64,000 nucleotides of DNA from positions 22,697 through 86,696 of the forward strand of contig JAAYKY010000035.1 of assembly GCA_012522185.1 (NCBI GenBank). Reading direction: 5' to 3'. Source of the DNA: Flavobacteriaceae bacterium. Lineage in GTDB: Bacteria; Bacteroidota; Bacteroidia; Flavobacteriales; Weeksellaceae. A program made the translations under genes and the position numbers. The notes under the pieces were generated by a model that did not search any database, was not told the DNA's origin, and was given only the letters and a program-made list of their open reading frames with translations. Positions 8,971 through 17,594 of the stretch are shown here, one piece after another; position 1 is the first letter of the stretch; every line of letters starts with the position of its first letter.

Positions 8971-10521
8971 ATGGCTATAAAAATTTTATGGATCGATGAT
9001 GAGATTGAGTTGTTGAAACCACATTCCATGTTTTTGGAGAAAAAAGGTTACGAAACACAAATGATTAATAATGCCACAGATGCTCTGGAAATCATCCCAA
9101 ATGAAAATTTTTCCGCAGTGCTGATCGACGAAAATATGCCCGGAATGGGCGGACTCGAAGCTTTGCAAAAAATCAAAGAAATAAAACCTCAACTTCCGAT
9201 TGTGATGATCACCAAAAATGAGGAAGAACACATCATGGAAGAAGCAATCGGCTCGCACATAGCAGATTACCTAATCAAACCGGTCAATCCGAATCAAATT
9301 TTACTGAGTTTGAAAAAAATTCTCGACAGCAGTAAAATTATCACCGAAAAGGCAGTTGTGAATTATCAGATGGAATTCCGAAGCATAGCGATGGACATGA
9401 TGAATGCGCGGGATTTTGAAGACTGGAGAGATATTTATAAAAAACTGGTTTATTGGGAATTAGAACTTGAAAACATTCAGGACAATGAAATGGCCAAAAT
9501 CCTGGAAGCCCAAAAACAAGAGGCTAATGCTGCCTTTTTCAAGTTTGTAGAAAGAAATTACCACGATTGGCTTCATACCGATGAGAAACCGGTTTTGTCG
9601 CATACCGTTTTTAAGGATTACGCAAAACCCCATTTGTCCAAAGACCAAAACACTTTGCTCATCATGGTGGACAATTTGCGTTATGACCAATGGAAAGCAA
9701 TTGAACCTTTGTTCACACCTCATTTCAACGTAGAAAAAGAGCAGATGTATTACAGTATTTTGCCTTCGGCGACGCAATACGCACGAAATGCTTTCTTTTC
9801 GGGACTTCTGCCTTCGCAAATTGAAAAACGTTTCCCGAATGAATGGCTCAATGACAACGACGAAGGAAATAAAAATCAGTTTGAGAAATTATTTCTGGAA
9901 GACCAAATGAAGCGATTGGGTATGTCGGATTTGAGTACGCAATATTTTAAAATTCTGAATTCGGATTTTGAAAAGAAAATTTTGGACGAATTCCATCAGT
10001 ATAAAAATAAAAACTTGACGGTCATCGTCTATAACTTTATCGATATTCTTTCCCATGCCAAAACCGATAATCGGATTGTGAGCCAAATGATCAGAGATGA
10101 CAAAACCTATCGTTCTACAACCAAAAATTGGTTTGAAAACTCTTATTTGATGCAGATTGTGAAAAAAGCCCAACAAGAAGGAATGAAAATTTTGCTGACC
10201 ACCGATCACGGAACGATTTTCGTGCGCAAACCTTCTCAGGTAGTCGGTGACCGCGAAACCAGCACCAATCTTCGTTACAAAATGGGAAGAAAGTTACAAT
10301 ATGACGAAGATGATGTTTTTGCCATTGAAAATGCAGAAGATTATTATTTGCCCAAAGTAAATATGACATCCAAATACATTTTTGCGAAAGAAGATATTTT
10401 TCTGGCTTATCCGAAAAACTACAATCACTATGTGAATTATTACAAGGAAACCTATCAGCACGGCGGAATTTCCATGGAAGAAATGATCATTCCTTTTGTA
10501 ACTTTGACGCCTAAAACTTAA
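8971..10521 (+). CDS. porX: PorX-type response regulator with PglZ phosphatase-like domain (T9SS control)
   Basis: PorX works with the sensor PorY to control type IX secretion in Bacteroidota. The 516-residue protein starts with a CheY-like receiver (1-120): acidic pocket WIDDE, phospho-acceptor Asp53 in LIDENMPGMG, then ITK and YLIKP. Residues about 190-515 form a PglZ/alkaline-phosphatase-type domain, with MVDNLRYDQW, PSATQYARNAFF and LLTTDHGT supplying likely zinc and nucleophile residues. It is the first gene of a run with tsaE and ald (gaps 16 and 9 bases) and is divergent from the lipid A operon. That placement is suggestive, because T9SS cargo can be anchored to LPS. PorY is not in the window. 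Confidence 0.95.
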   Translation: MAIKILWIDDEIELLKPHSMFLEKKGYETQMINNATDALEIIPNENFSAVLIDENMPGMGGLEALQKIKEIKPQLPIVMITKNEEEHIMEEAIGSHIADYLIKPVNPNQILLSLKKILDSSKIITEKAVVNYQMEFRSIAMDMMNARDFEDWRDIYKKLVYWELELENIQDNEMAKILEAQKQEANAAFFKFVERNYHDWLHTDEKPVLSHTVFKDYAKPHLSKDQNTLLIMVDNLRYDQWKAIEPLFTPHFNVEKEQMYYSILPSATQYARNAFFSGLLPSQIEKRFPNEWLNDNDEGNKNQFEKLFLEDQMKRLGMSDLSTQYFKILNSDFEKKILDEFHQYKNKNLTVIVYNFIDILSHAKTDNRIVSQMIRDDKTYRSTTKNWFENSYLMQIVKKAQQEGMKILLTTDHGTIFVRKPSQVVGDRETSTNLRYKMGRKLQYDEDDVFAIENAEDYYLPKVNMTSKYIFAKEDIFLAYPKNYNHYVNYYKETYQHGGISMEEMIIPFVTLTPKT

Positions 10522-10537
10522 TTATTTCTGAATTTTT

Positions 10538-10942
10538 ATGGAATTTCAAATTCATTCAATTGAAGAACTAAACAGCGTCGCCCAAGAAATTATTTCTCAA
10601 CTTCAGCAGAAAATCATTTTGTTTGAAGGCGAAATGGGCGCAGGAAAAACCACTTTTATCAAAGTTTTGCTTCAGGAAATGGGAAGTACCGATGAAATCA
10701 GCAGTCCTACTTTTTCCATCGTCAACGAATATGAAATTCCCGAAGGAAAAGTTTTCCATTTTGATTTGTATCGGATTAAATCCGAAGAAGAAGCATTGGA
10801 TTTCGGGATAGAAGAATATCTGTATTCCGGTCATTATTGTTTCATCGAATGGCCCGATAAAATTTCAGACTTACTCCCTGAAAAGCATCATACAATTAAA
10901 ATTATTGCAGAAGGAAATCAAAGAACCATTATTTTTGTGTAA
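10538..10942 (+). CDS. tsaE: tRNA threonylcarbamoyladenosine biosynthesis ATPase TsaE
   Basis: TsaE is the small ATPase that drives cycles of the TsaB-TsaD complex making t6A37 in tRNAs decoding ANN codons. The 134-residue length is typical. The Walker A motif GEMGAGKTTF lies at 31-40, followed by SPTFSIVNEY, HFDLYR and FIEWPDK, all family signatures. It sits 16 bases after porX and 9 bases before the alanine dehydrogenase gene, so it is almost surely co-transcribed with both. Confidence 0.95.
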   Translation: MEFQIHSIEELNSVAQEIISQLQQKIILFEGEMGAGKTTFIKVLLQEMGSTDEISSPTFSIVNEYEIPEGKVFHFDLYRIKSEEEALDFGIEEYLYSGHYCFIEWPDKISDLLPEKHHTIKIIAEGNQRTIIFV

Positions 10943-10951
10943 TTTTAAAAG

Positions 10952-12157
10952 ATGGAAAACAGCGGTATTTATACACCTTTTACACGTCAGGAACTTATGC
11001 CGAAGGAAGAACGGCTGGAAGTTCGGTTAAGAGAAGGGAAATTAAGCATAGGAATTCCTAAGGAAATTCATTTGGAAGAAAAAAGATTGAGCCTTTCCCC
11101 TGATGCTGTCCAGGTTTTGGTTGCCAACGGCCATGACATCACGGTGGAAACGGGTGCCGGTGAAGGTGTTAACTACACCGATCAGGAATATTCCGAAGCA
11201 GGCGCAACCATCGCTTATGACAAAAAAGAAGTTTTTTCAAAACCTATCATACTAAAAGTCAGTCCTGCAACGACAGAAGAAATCGAACTGATGATGCCGA
11301 ATTCATTTTTGGTTTCAACCGTTCAGATCAATATGCAGACGAGAAGTTATTTCGAAAAATTATCGGCCAAAAAAATCACCGCACTTGGATTTGAATTCAT
11401 CAAAGATGCACACGGACACCTTCCGGTTGTGCGATTGTTGAGTGAAATCGCCGGAACCACTTCGATTTTACTCGCTGGCGAATTAATGTCCAATACCAAT
11501 GGTGGAAACGGCGTTTTGATGGGCGGAATTGCCGGTGTACGTCCGGCTGAAATCGTTATTCTGGGTGGCGGCACCGTGGGGGAATACGCCTCAAGAGCTG
11601 CCTTGGGACTGGGTGCCAACGTAAGGGTTTTTGATAATTCTTTGAGTCGTTTACGAAGATTGCAAACCGATTTGGGTGTAAGAATTTCCACTTCCATGAT
11701 TGACCCAAAGGAACTCGGAAAAGCACTGAAACGATGCGATGTAGCCATCGGTGCGCTTCGTGGGGATGCCCGCGCTCCTTGCGTGGTAACCGAAAAAATG
11801 GTTGAAAACATGAAACAAGGAGCGGTCATCATCGATCTGAGCATTGACAATGGCGGTTGTTTTGAAACCTCTGAAATCACTACACACTCCAAACCGTTTG
11901 TCAACAAACACGGCGTCATTCATTATGGCGTGACCAATATTACTTCGCGCGTTTCGCGTACAACTACCAAAGCATTGAGCAATTTCTTTTTGCCTTATTT
12001 GCTCTCGGTGGCCAAAGAAGGCGGTTTTGAACATGTTATAAAATGCGATCGCGGACTTCGGTCGGGAATTTATCTTTACCACGGCCGCATGACCAAGAAA
12101 AAAATCAGCGACTGGTTTGACCTTCCTTTTCACGATATAAATTTATTAATCGTATAA
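10952..12157 (+). CDS. ald: Alanine dehydrogenase
   Basis: A 401-residue enzyme of the alanine dehydrogenase / pyridine nucleotide transhydrogenase family, converting L-alanine to pyruvate and ammonia with NAD. The substrate domain starts at about 31 (LSIGIPKEIH) and the NAD-binding motif GGGTVG is at 205-210. It has an N-terminal extension of about 30 residues compared with the Bacillus enzyme. That fits the Bacteroidota subgroup found next to tsaE. Activity is inferred from family membership; the subgroup has had little direct testing that I recall. Confidence 0.9.
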   Translation: MENSGIYTPFTRQELMPKEERLEVRLREGKLSIGIPKEIHLEEKRLSLSPDAVQVLVANGHDITVETGAGEGVNYTDQEYSEAGATIAYDKKEVFSKPIILKVSPATTEEIELMMPNSFLVSTVQINMQTRSYFEKLSAKKITALGFEFIKDAHGHLPVVRLLSEIAGTTSILLAGELMSNTNGGNGVLMGGIAGVRPAEIVILGGGTVGEYASRAALGLGANVRVFDNSLSRLRRLQTDLGVRISTSMIDPKELGKALKRCDVAIGALRGDARAPCVVTEKMVENMKQGAVIIDLSIDNGGCFETSEITTHSKPFVNKHGVIHYGVTNITSRVSRTTTKALSNFFLPYLLSVAKEGGFEHVIKCDRGLRSGIYLYHGRMTKKKISDWFDLPFHDINLLIV

Positions 12158-12191
12158 TTGCCGGAAATTTCAGCATTAAAATTTTAGATTT

Positions 12192-12587
12192 ATGGACTTT
12201 TGGAAACGATTGCGCTTTTATCTGATTGGGGTTTCAATCGGAGTTGTATTGGTAATGATTTTGTTTGGCCCACGCTCCATGCAGTGTTCGTATTTTCCGA
12301 ATTCAAGAGCATTGGAAGAAGCTAAAATCTATCCGATGTCCTATTCTGAAAATGCAAAGCAAACAATTAAAAATGAACAACTTGACAGTGTTTTCATTTA
12401 TAATGAATTGTTTAAAAAGAGTAAAATAACCAATTTCGGGACCGATGAAGTGAGGGAAACGCCTTGCCGGACATATCGTGCACAATACCGCGAGGAAAAA
12501 AATTTCGATTTTGTTTATCAGATTTGTAAAAAACAAACCATTCTGACGGAACTTCAGAAACTGGATAAAGTAGAAGAAGAAAAATAA
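12192..12587 (+). CDS. Small membrane-anchored protein, possibly DUF4258
   Basis: A 131-residue protein with one N-terminal membrane segment (about 8-27, YLIGVSIGVVLVMILFG), then a soluble part with cysteines in QCSYFPNSR, TPCRTY and QICKK. I recall a DUF4258-type protein following the alanine dehydrogenase gene in other Flavobacteriia, and the CSYFPNSR motif fits, but I could not confirm the domain. It is 34 bases after ald and ends the porX-tsaE-ald run before a terminator. Function unknown. Confidence 0.75.
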   Translation: MDFWKRLRFYLIGVSIGVVLVMILFGPRSMQCSYFPNSRALEEAKIYPMSYSENAKQTIKNEQLDSVFIYNELFKKSKITNFGTDEVRETPCRTYRAQYREEKNFDFVYQICKKQTILTELQKLDKVEEEK

Positions 12588-12597
12588 TTTCAAAAAG

Positions 12598-12630
12598 AAA
12601 TCCTGACAAGAAAACTTATCAGGATTTTTT
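12598..12630. terminator. Terminator between convergent genes
   Basis: AATCCTGACAAG pairs with CTTATCAGGATT (one mismatch) around an AAAA loop and is followed by six T. It ends the porX operon. A-richness on the other side suggests it also works for adk on the minus strand. Confidence 0.85.
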
Positions 12631-12645
12631 ATTATTGTTGTTTAA

Positions 12646-13224
12646 TCAAACAAACTTTTCGATTTCGGCCGATAAATTAGCAGTGATTTCAGCGATTTCG
12701 CCGACACCGTTTACTTCTGCATATTTCCCTTGGGCTTTATAATGTTCGGCAACCTCGTCGGTTTTTTTGTAGTATTCCACAATTCGTTCTCGAATGACCT
12801 CTTCGTTGGCATCATCTGCGCGACCGCTTTCTTTTCCTCTTTCCAAAAGCCTGCCCACCAAAACTTCATCATCTACTTTCAGGGAAAGACAGATCTTTAC
12901 TTCTTGACCTAGGTCTTCTTTCAGAATTACGTCCAGAGATTCTGCCTGAGTAGTAGTCCGTGGATATCCGTCAAAGATAAAACCAGAATAGCCGGTATGC
13001 TTTTTCAGTTCATCACGAAGCATATTTGTCGTCACTTCGTCTGGAACCAAATGCCCTTGATCCATATAAGACTGAGCCAATTTTCCTAATTCAGTTTGGT
13101 TTTTCAAGTTGAAACGAAACATATCGCCAGTGGACAATTGTTTCAGATTAAATTTTTCTTCCAAAAATTTTGCCTGCGTCCCTTTTCCGCTTCCCGGAGG
13201 GCCAAATAATACAATGTTGATCAT
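12646..13224 (-). CDS. adk: Adenylate kinase
   Basis: Converts AMP and ATP to two ADP. The 192-residue protein starts with the P-loop FGPPGSGKGTQAKFLEE, then has STGDMFR, FDGYPRT (AMP/substrate site) and the short LID segment around RGKESGRADD without zinc cysteines, so this is the short-LID form. It begins 2 bases after the hpt stop, giving a two-gene purine salvage operon that is also common in other Bacteroidota. Confidence 0.97.
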   Translation of the reverse strand: MINIVLFGPPGSGKGTQAKFLEEKFNLKQLSTGDMFRFNLKNQTELGKLAQSYMDQGHLVPDEVTTNMLRDELKKHTGYSGFIFDGYPRTTTQAESLDVILKEDLGQEVKICLSLKVDDEVLVGRLLERGKESGRADDANEEVIRERIVEYYKKTDEVAEHYKAQGKYAEVNGVGEIAEITANLSAEIEKFV

Positions 13225-13226
13225 TT

Positions 13227-13763
13227 TTATTGTTTAATTTGATAAATATCGGGCAGGTTTCTTCCAAGACCGTCATAGTCAAGTCCGTATCCCACCACAA
13301 ATTTATCGGGTATAGTAAGTGCAACCAAATCAATGGTTAAATCTTTTTTATAAGCTTCCGGTTTGTACAGAAGCGTTGCTATTTTTATGCTTTTCGCATT
13401 CTTTTTACTCAAAATTTTATGAAGCGCTTCCAGAGTATTTCCGGTATCGATGATGTCTTCCAGGATGATGATGTGACGATCGGTCAGATCCATCGGGATA
13501 TCCATATGTAATTTCACTTCTCCACTCGAAGTAGTTCCTTCATAAGAAGCCATTTTCAAAAATGAAATTTCACATTGCCCTGGATATTGTTTCAGGAAAT
13601 CACTCATGAACATAACCACACCATTCAATACACCAATAAATACGGGAACATCGTCTTTGTGTTGTGCATAAATTGTGTTGGCCATACGTTTGATCGCATG
13701 CTCAATTTCTTCAAATGTAATATAGGGTATAAATACCTTGTCGTGAATTTTAATTTCTTCCAT
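13227..13763 (-). CDS. hpt: Hypoxanthine phosphoribosyltransferase
   Basis: Purine salvage enzyme that makes IMP and GMP from hypoxanthine or guanine and PRPP. The 178-residue frame from the ATG at 13763 (MEEIKIHDKVF) matches family length. Extending to 13811 would add a non-conserved stretch that overlaps the promoter. The PRPP-binding motif ILEDIIDTGNTL and the FLKMASYEGTTSSGEV loop are clear. A good Bacteroidota promoter lies just upstream (13781-13811), and adk follows 2 bases after the stop. Confidence 0.96.
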   Translation of the reverse strand: MEEIKIHDKVFIPYITFEEIEHAIKRMANTIYAQHKDDVPVFIGVLNGVVMFMSDFLKQYPGQCEISFLKMASYEGTTSSGEVKLHMDIPMDLTDRHIIILEDIIDTGNTLEALHKILSKKNAKSIKIATLLYKPEAYKKDLTIDLVALTIPDKFVVGYGLDYDGLGRNLPDIYQIKQ

Positions 13764-13780
13764 AAGGCTCAATGAGTTGC

Positions 13781-13811
13781 CAAAACTACATAAATTTTTA
13801 GAATCTGTCAA
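13781..13811 (-). promoter_or_regulatory. Promoter of hpt-adk
   Basis: The minus strand has TTG (-33, at 13811-13809), a 20-base spacer, then TAGTTTTG (-7, 13788-13781), ending 17 bases before the ATG. This is the best match in the window to the two-part Bacteroidota promoter. Confidence 0.6.
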
Positions 13812-13835
13812 TTCGATGATTCAAAAAATAACATC

Positions 13836-13937
13836 CCTTTACCATAATATCCCGAAACGTTGAGATTGAGAATTTAAATTAGATTCAGTTTGAATTAGCA
13901 AACATTAAAAAAGTCATAAATTATCCTATGGTAAAGG
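13836..13937. repeat. 11-bp inverted repeat flanking the hpt/hemF divergent region
   Basis: CCTTTACCATA at 13836-13846 is the exact reverse complement of TATGGTAAAGG at 13927-13937, with 80 bases between. The right arm abuts the putative hemF -7 element. Possible operator pair; no regulator is assigned. Confidence 0.6.
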
Positions 13938-13939
13938 TT

Positions 13940-13947
13940 TAAATTTG
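13940..13947 (+). promoter_or_regulatory. Candidate -7 promoter element of hemF
   Basis: TAAATTTG matches TAnnTTTG and would leave a leader of about 12 bases before the hemF ATG. The -33 region has no TTG but carries the right arm of the inverted repeat 3 bases upstream. Confidence 0.45.
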
Positions 13948-13965
13948 TTAACAAAGCAATTCGAA

Positions 13966-14868
13966 ATGAGAGATCAGTTTTACAATTACATTCAAAACCT
14001 TCAGAAAACCATTACCGACGAACTTGAACGCGTCGATGGAAAAGCAAAATTCAAAAAAGATGAATGGCAGCGCGATGGCGGCGGTGGCGGACTTACCATG
14101 GTCATGGATGAAGGCAATGTTTTTGAAAAAGGCGGTGTGAATATTTCACGCGTTTATGGAGACCTTCCCGAGTCTTTGCAAAAAGCTCTGAATGTTTCAT
14201 CGGGTAAGTTTTTTGCCTGTGGATTGAGTATGGTAATTCATCCAAAAAGCCCGAAAGTTCCAACCACGCATGCCAATTGGCGTTATTTTGAAATGTATGA
14301 CGAAGCCGGAAATGTGGTGGACCATTGGTTTGGTGGCGGTCAGGATTTGACACCCTATTTTTTGGACGAAGAAGATGCGGTACATTGGCATACGGTCTGC
14401 AAAAAAGTTTGCGATGCACATCACCCGGATTTTTATGCCAAATATAAAAAGGAATGTGATGATTATTTCTGGAATTCACATCGTGGGGAAGCAAGAGGAC
14501 TCGGCGGATTGTTTTTTGATTACCTGAAACCAACCGAAGAATTTGATGTGAATTTTTGGTATGATTTCGTGACGGCAGTGGGTGATTCCTTTTTGGAAGC
14601 CTATATACCGATTGTGGAAAAACACAAAAATGAAGCTTATACTGAAGCCGATCGTGAATGGCAGGAAATTCGTCGCGGTCGTTATGTGGAATTTAATTTG
14701 ATTCATGACCGCGGAACTTTGTTTGGATTGAAAACCAATGGAAGAATTGAGTCCATTCTGATGAGTTTACCCAAATATGTTCAATGGCATTATAACCATC
14801 AACCCGAGCCGGGATCGGAACAGGAAAAACTGGTAAAAGTGCTCATGAATCCGAGGGAATGGGTTTAA
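13966..14868 (+). CDS. hemF: Oxygen-dependent coproporphyrinogen III oxidase
   Basis: HemF oxidatively decarboxylates coproporphyrinogen III to protoporphyrinogen IX in haem synthesis, using O2. The 300-residue length is usual. Family stretches seen include the glycine-rich RDGGGGGLTMVMDEG near the N-terminus, THANWRYFEM, WFGGGQDLTPYF, RGEARGLGGLFFD and the C-terminal YNHQPEPGSEQEKL. The ATG at 13966 is preferred to a TTG 21 bases upstream that falls in the promoter. Its presence indicates aerobic haem synthesis. Confidence 0.97.
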   Translation: MRDQFYNYIQNLQKTITDELERVDGKAKFKKDEWQRDGGGGGLTMVMDEGNVFEKGGVNISRVYGDLPESLQKALNVSSGKFFACGLSMVIHPKSPKVPTTHANWRYFEMYDEAGNVVDHWFGGGQDLTPYFLDEEDAVHWHTVCKKVCDAHHPDFYAKYKKECDDYFWNSHRGEARGLGGLFFDYLKPTEEFDVNFWYDFVTAVGDSFLEAYIPIVEKHKNEAYTEADREWQEIRRGRYVEFNLIHDRGTLFGLKTNGRIESILMSLPKYVQWHYNHQPEPGSEQEKLVKVLMNPREWV

Positions 14869-14987
14869 TGTGGGTTTAAGGTTTGACGTTTAATGTTTAA
14901 AGTTTTTGGAAAACAAACTCCAAAATCTGCGCATACAGTGACTGTTGCACATTAGACTTTGAACTTGAAACTTTAAACCTGAAACTC
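14869..14987. repeat. Degenerate inverted repeat between convergent hemF and kdsA
   Basis: GTTTAAAGTTT (14895-14905) is the exact reverse complement of AAACTTTAAAC (14968-14978), set in GTTT-rich sequence on the left and AAAC-rich sequence on the right. A region of similar make-up lies at 46072-46176. It may act as a long-loop bidirectional terminator or be a dispersed repeat. Confidence 0.5.
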
Positions 14988-15797
14988 TTAAAGAACGGCT
15001 TCCCTAATCCGAACCAATTTTCGAAGTAAATCTTCCAATAAATCCAATTGCAGCATATTGGCTCCATCGCTTTTGGCGTTTTTCGGGTCGGGATGTGTTT
15101 CAATGAAAATCCCGTCGGCCCCTACTGCGATTCCGGCTTTGGCAATGGTTTCTATTAATTCGGGCTTTCCTCCGGTTACGCCACTCGCCTGATTGGGTTG
15201 TTGCAAAGAATGCGTTATATCTAAAATCACCGGCGCATAGTTCTGCATCACGGGAATTCCCCGATAATCCACCACCAAATCGCCATAGCCCAACATCGTT
15301 CCACGCTCAATAATTGCCACATTTTGATTGCCTGAATCGGTTACTTTTTCCACCGGAAACTTCATGCTTTCAGGTGAAAGGAATTGTCCTTTTTTCAACG
15401 TGACATGTTTTCCGGTTTTCGCAGCTGCCACGACCAAATCGGTTTGACGCACCAAAAATGCCGGAATTTGAAGCACATCGACATATTCAGCAGCCATTTC
15501 CGCATGAAAAGGTTCATGAATATCGGTCGTGGTCGGAACGTCAAACTCCTCTCCTATTTGTCGGATGATTTTTAGCGCTTTTTCGTCGCCGATTCCGGTA
15601 AAAGAATCAATTCGCGAGCGATTCGCTTTTTTAAACGAACCTTTGAAAATATAGGGAATATTGAGTTCATCGGTAATTTTGATGACTTTTTCCACGATTC
15701 TGCGTGGTGTTTCTTCATTTTCGATGGCGCAAGGACCCGCGATTAAAAAGAAATTCGGCGAATCTTTGTGTTTGATTTTGGGTAAGTTCTGAATCAT
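14988..15797 (-). CDS. kdsA: 3-deoxy-8-phosphooctulonate synthase (Kdo-8-P synthase)
   Basis: KdsA condenses phosphoenolpyruvate with arabinose 5-phosphate to make Kdo-8-phosphate for the LPS inner core. The 269-residue protein has AGPCAIEN, FKGSFKKANRS, QIPAFLVRQTDL, and IETHPDPKNAKSDG near the C-terminus. Cys23 in AGPC takes the place of the Asn of E. coli KdsA, which marks the metal-dependent class. The gene stands alone; kdsB is about 28 kb away in the window. Confidence 0.96.
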   Translation of the reverse strand: MIQNLPKIKHKDSPNFFLIAGPCAIENEETPRRIVEKVIKITDELNIPYIFKGSFKKANRSRIDSFTGIGDEKALKIIRQIGEEFDVPTTTDIHEPFHAEMAAEYVDVLQIPAFLVRQTDLVVAAAKTGKHVTLKKGQFLSPESMKFPVEKVTDSGNQNVAIIERGTMLGYGDLVVDYRGIPVMQNYAPVILDITHSLQQPNQASGVTGGKPELIETIAKAGIAVGADGIFIETHPDPKNAKSDGANMLQLDLLEDLLRKLVRIREAVL

Positions 15798-15915
15798 TTG
15801 GTAAAATTACAAAAAACTGTGGATGTTGGATGATGAATATGGGATGCTTAATTATTTCGAATTTTCAGAATTATATTCTAAACGAAGTTGAAAGCGGAAA
15901 CAAAACAATATTCCT

Positions 15916-15923
15916 TAATTTCG
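15916..15923 (+). promoter_or_regulatory. Candidate -7 element for the RluA-type gene
   Basis: TAATTTCG is a one-base variant of TAnnTTTG. It ends 10 bases before the ATG, so the transcript would have almost no leader. Confidence 0.3.
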
Positions 15924-15933
15924 CAGTTCGTAT

Positions 15934-17589
15934 ATGACTGCAAAAATCACCTATTTCAAACCTGAACAAATTCAGGGCATTTCCTTGCCTGAAAAATTTA
16001 CTTTTCCTTTTTATTATGAACCGCATCCGCTAACGGAATTGGCAGCGAAAGATTTGCAAGATTATTTGGAAAATGAATTCATTGGAAATCATAATTTCGG
16101 TTTGGATGAATCCCGTGAGGGACTGATCATCGGGAAAATGTTCGGTGTTTTGGTGGTTCAGGACAAGCAAGGCAAACTCGGCTTTTTATCGGCTTTCTCA
16201 GGGAAACTTGCAGGTTCCAACGAACATGAAAAATTCGTTCCGCCGGTTTTTGATATGCTCAAAGAAAACAGTTTTTTCTTGCAACAGGAAGAAATTCTGA
16301 ATGAAATGAACCGGAAAATTGAAATCCTGGAAAAGAATCCTGAATTTCTCCGGCTGAAATTGGATTTGGAAAAATATGCTCAAGAATCTACCGAAGAAAT
16401 TTCCTCATTTAAAAATGGAATGAAAGAAAACAAAGCCAACCGTAAAAAAATTCGCGAAGCAATGGATTCTTCCGTTTCCGAAGCAGAATTAATTAAGGAA
16501 AGCAATCTCGATCAGTTTAAATTTCGGATGTTGAAAGAAAGCTGGAAACAGGTTTTGGATGAATTCCAATTAAAAATCACTTCTTTTGAATCTCAAATTG
16601 AAAAGCTAAAAAAGGAAAGACGTGCAAAATCTTCCGCCCTTCAAAATCAATTATTTGAGCAATATTCCTTCCTGAATCAATCGGGAAAAACCAAAAGTTT
16701 AGGAGCCATTTTTGCCGAAACGGTTTTTGAGAAACCTCCTGCCGGAGCGGGCGAGTGCGCGACTCCGAAATTATTGCAATATGCCTTTTTGCATAATTTG
16801 AAACCCTTGGCATTTGCCGAATTCTGGTGGGGTGCTTCACCTAAATCGGAAATTAGAAAACACGGAAATTTTTATCCGGCTTGCAGTGGAAAATGCCGTC
16901 CCATCCTCAGGCATATGCTCGAAGGAATGGAAATCGATGAGAATCCGCTTTTGAAAAATTTAGCCAAAGACAAGCAGATTGAAATCATTTATGAAGATGA
17001 TGCGTTTTTAATTGTGAACAAACCTGCGGAATTGCTTTCGGTTCCCGGAATCGAAATTCAAGACTCGGTTTATACAAGATTGCAGGAGATTTTAAACCCA
17101 ATTGAACCTTTGATTATTCATCGGCTCGATATGTCCACTTCAGGAATTCTGGTGGTTGCTAAAACCAAACAAGCCCATAAAAACATTCAACATCAATTTC
17201 TGAAACGAACTGTCGTAAAACGCTACACGGCTTTGTTGGACGGAACTTTAGAAAATGAAGAAGGCGAAATTCAACTTCCGCTTCGTGGCGATATTACCGA
17301 TCGCCCACGACAAATGGTTTGTTTTGAAAAAGGAAAAAAAGCCATCACCCAATGGAAGAAAATCGAAACGAAAAACGGAAAAACCAAAGTTCATTTTTGG
17401 CCTCTGACCGGTCGAACTCATCAATTAAGGATGCATTCCGCACATGAATTGGGTTTAAATGCGTCGATTGTCGGCGATGACCTTTACGGAAATCCGGCCG
17501 AAAGGCTTTATTTGCACGCCGCATATTTGGAATTCAAGCATCCTACAACCCATGAAATTGTCAAATTTGAGGTGAAAGAAAAATTTTAA
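15934..17589 (+). CDS. RluA-family pseudouridine synthase with long N-terminal extension
   Basis: A 551-residue protein in two parts. The C-terminal about 215 residues are a RluA-type pseudouridine synthase with catalytic Asp in IIHRLDMSTSGILV and GRTHQLRMH. The first about 330 residues hold a charged coiled coil (about 120-245), then a conserved-looking segment with AGAGECATPKLLQYAF, AEFWWGASP and ACSGKCRPIL, whose cysteines could bind a metal. I recall a long RluA subgroup of about 550 residues with these motifs in gammaproteobacteria and Bacteroidota. The RNA target (rRNA or tRNA site) cannot be told from sequence. Confidence 0.9.
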   Translation: MTAKITYFKPEQIQGISLPEKFTFPFYYEPHPLTELAAKDLQDYLENEFIGNHNFGLDESREGLIIGKMFGVLVVQDKQGKLGFLSAFSGKLAGSNEHEKFVPPVFDMLKENSFFLQQEEILNEMNRKIEILEKNPEFLRLKLDLEKYAQESTEEISSFKNGMKENKANRKKIREAMDSSVSEAELIKESNLDQFKFRMLKESWKQVLDEFQLKITSFESQIEKLKKERRAKSSALQNQLFEQYSFLNQSGKTKSLGAIFAETVFEKPPAGAGECATPKLLQYAFLHNLKPLAFAEFWWGASPKSEIRKHGNFYPACSGKCRPILRHMLEGMEIDENPLLKNLAKDKQIEIIYEDDAFLIVNKPAELLSVPGIEIQDSVYTRLQEILNPIEPLIIHRLDMSTSGILVVAKTKQAHKNIQHQFLKRTVVKRYTALLDGTLENEEGEIQLPLRGDITDRPRQMVCFEKGKKAITQWKKIETKNGKTKVHFWPLTGRTHQLRMHSAHELGLNASIVGDDLYGNPAERLYLHAAYLEFKHPTTHEIVKFEVKEKF

Positions 17590-17594
17590 TTCAG

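Noticed and set aside
11347..11919. 190-codon minus-strand frame within the alanine dehydrogenase gene
   Set aside because: It is antisense to a well-supported enzyme; residues look like a reverse-frame artefact with no signal, membrane or domain pattern.
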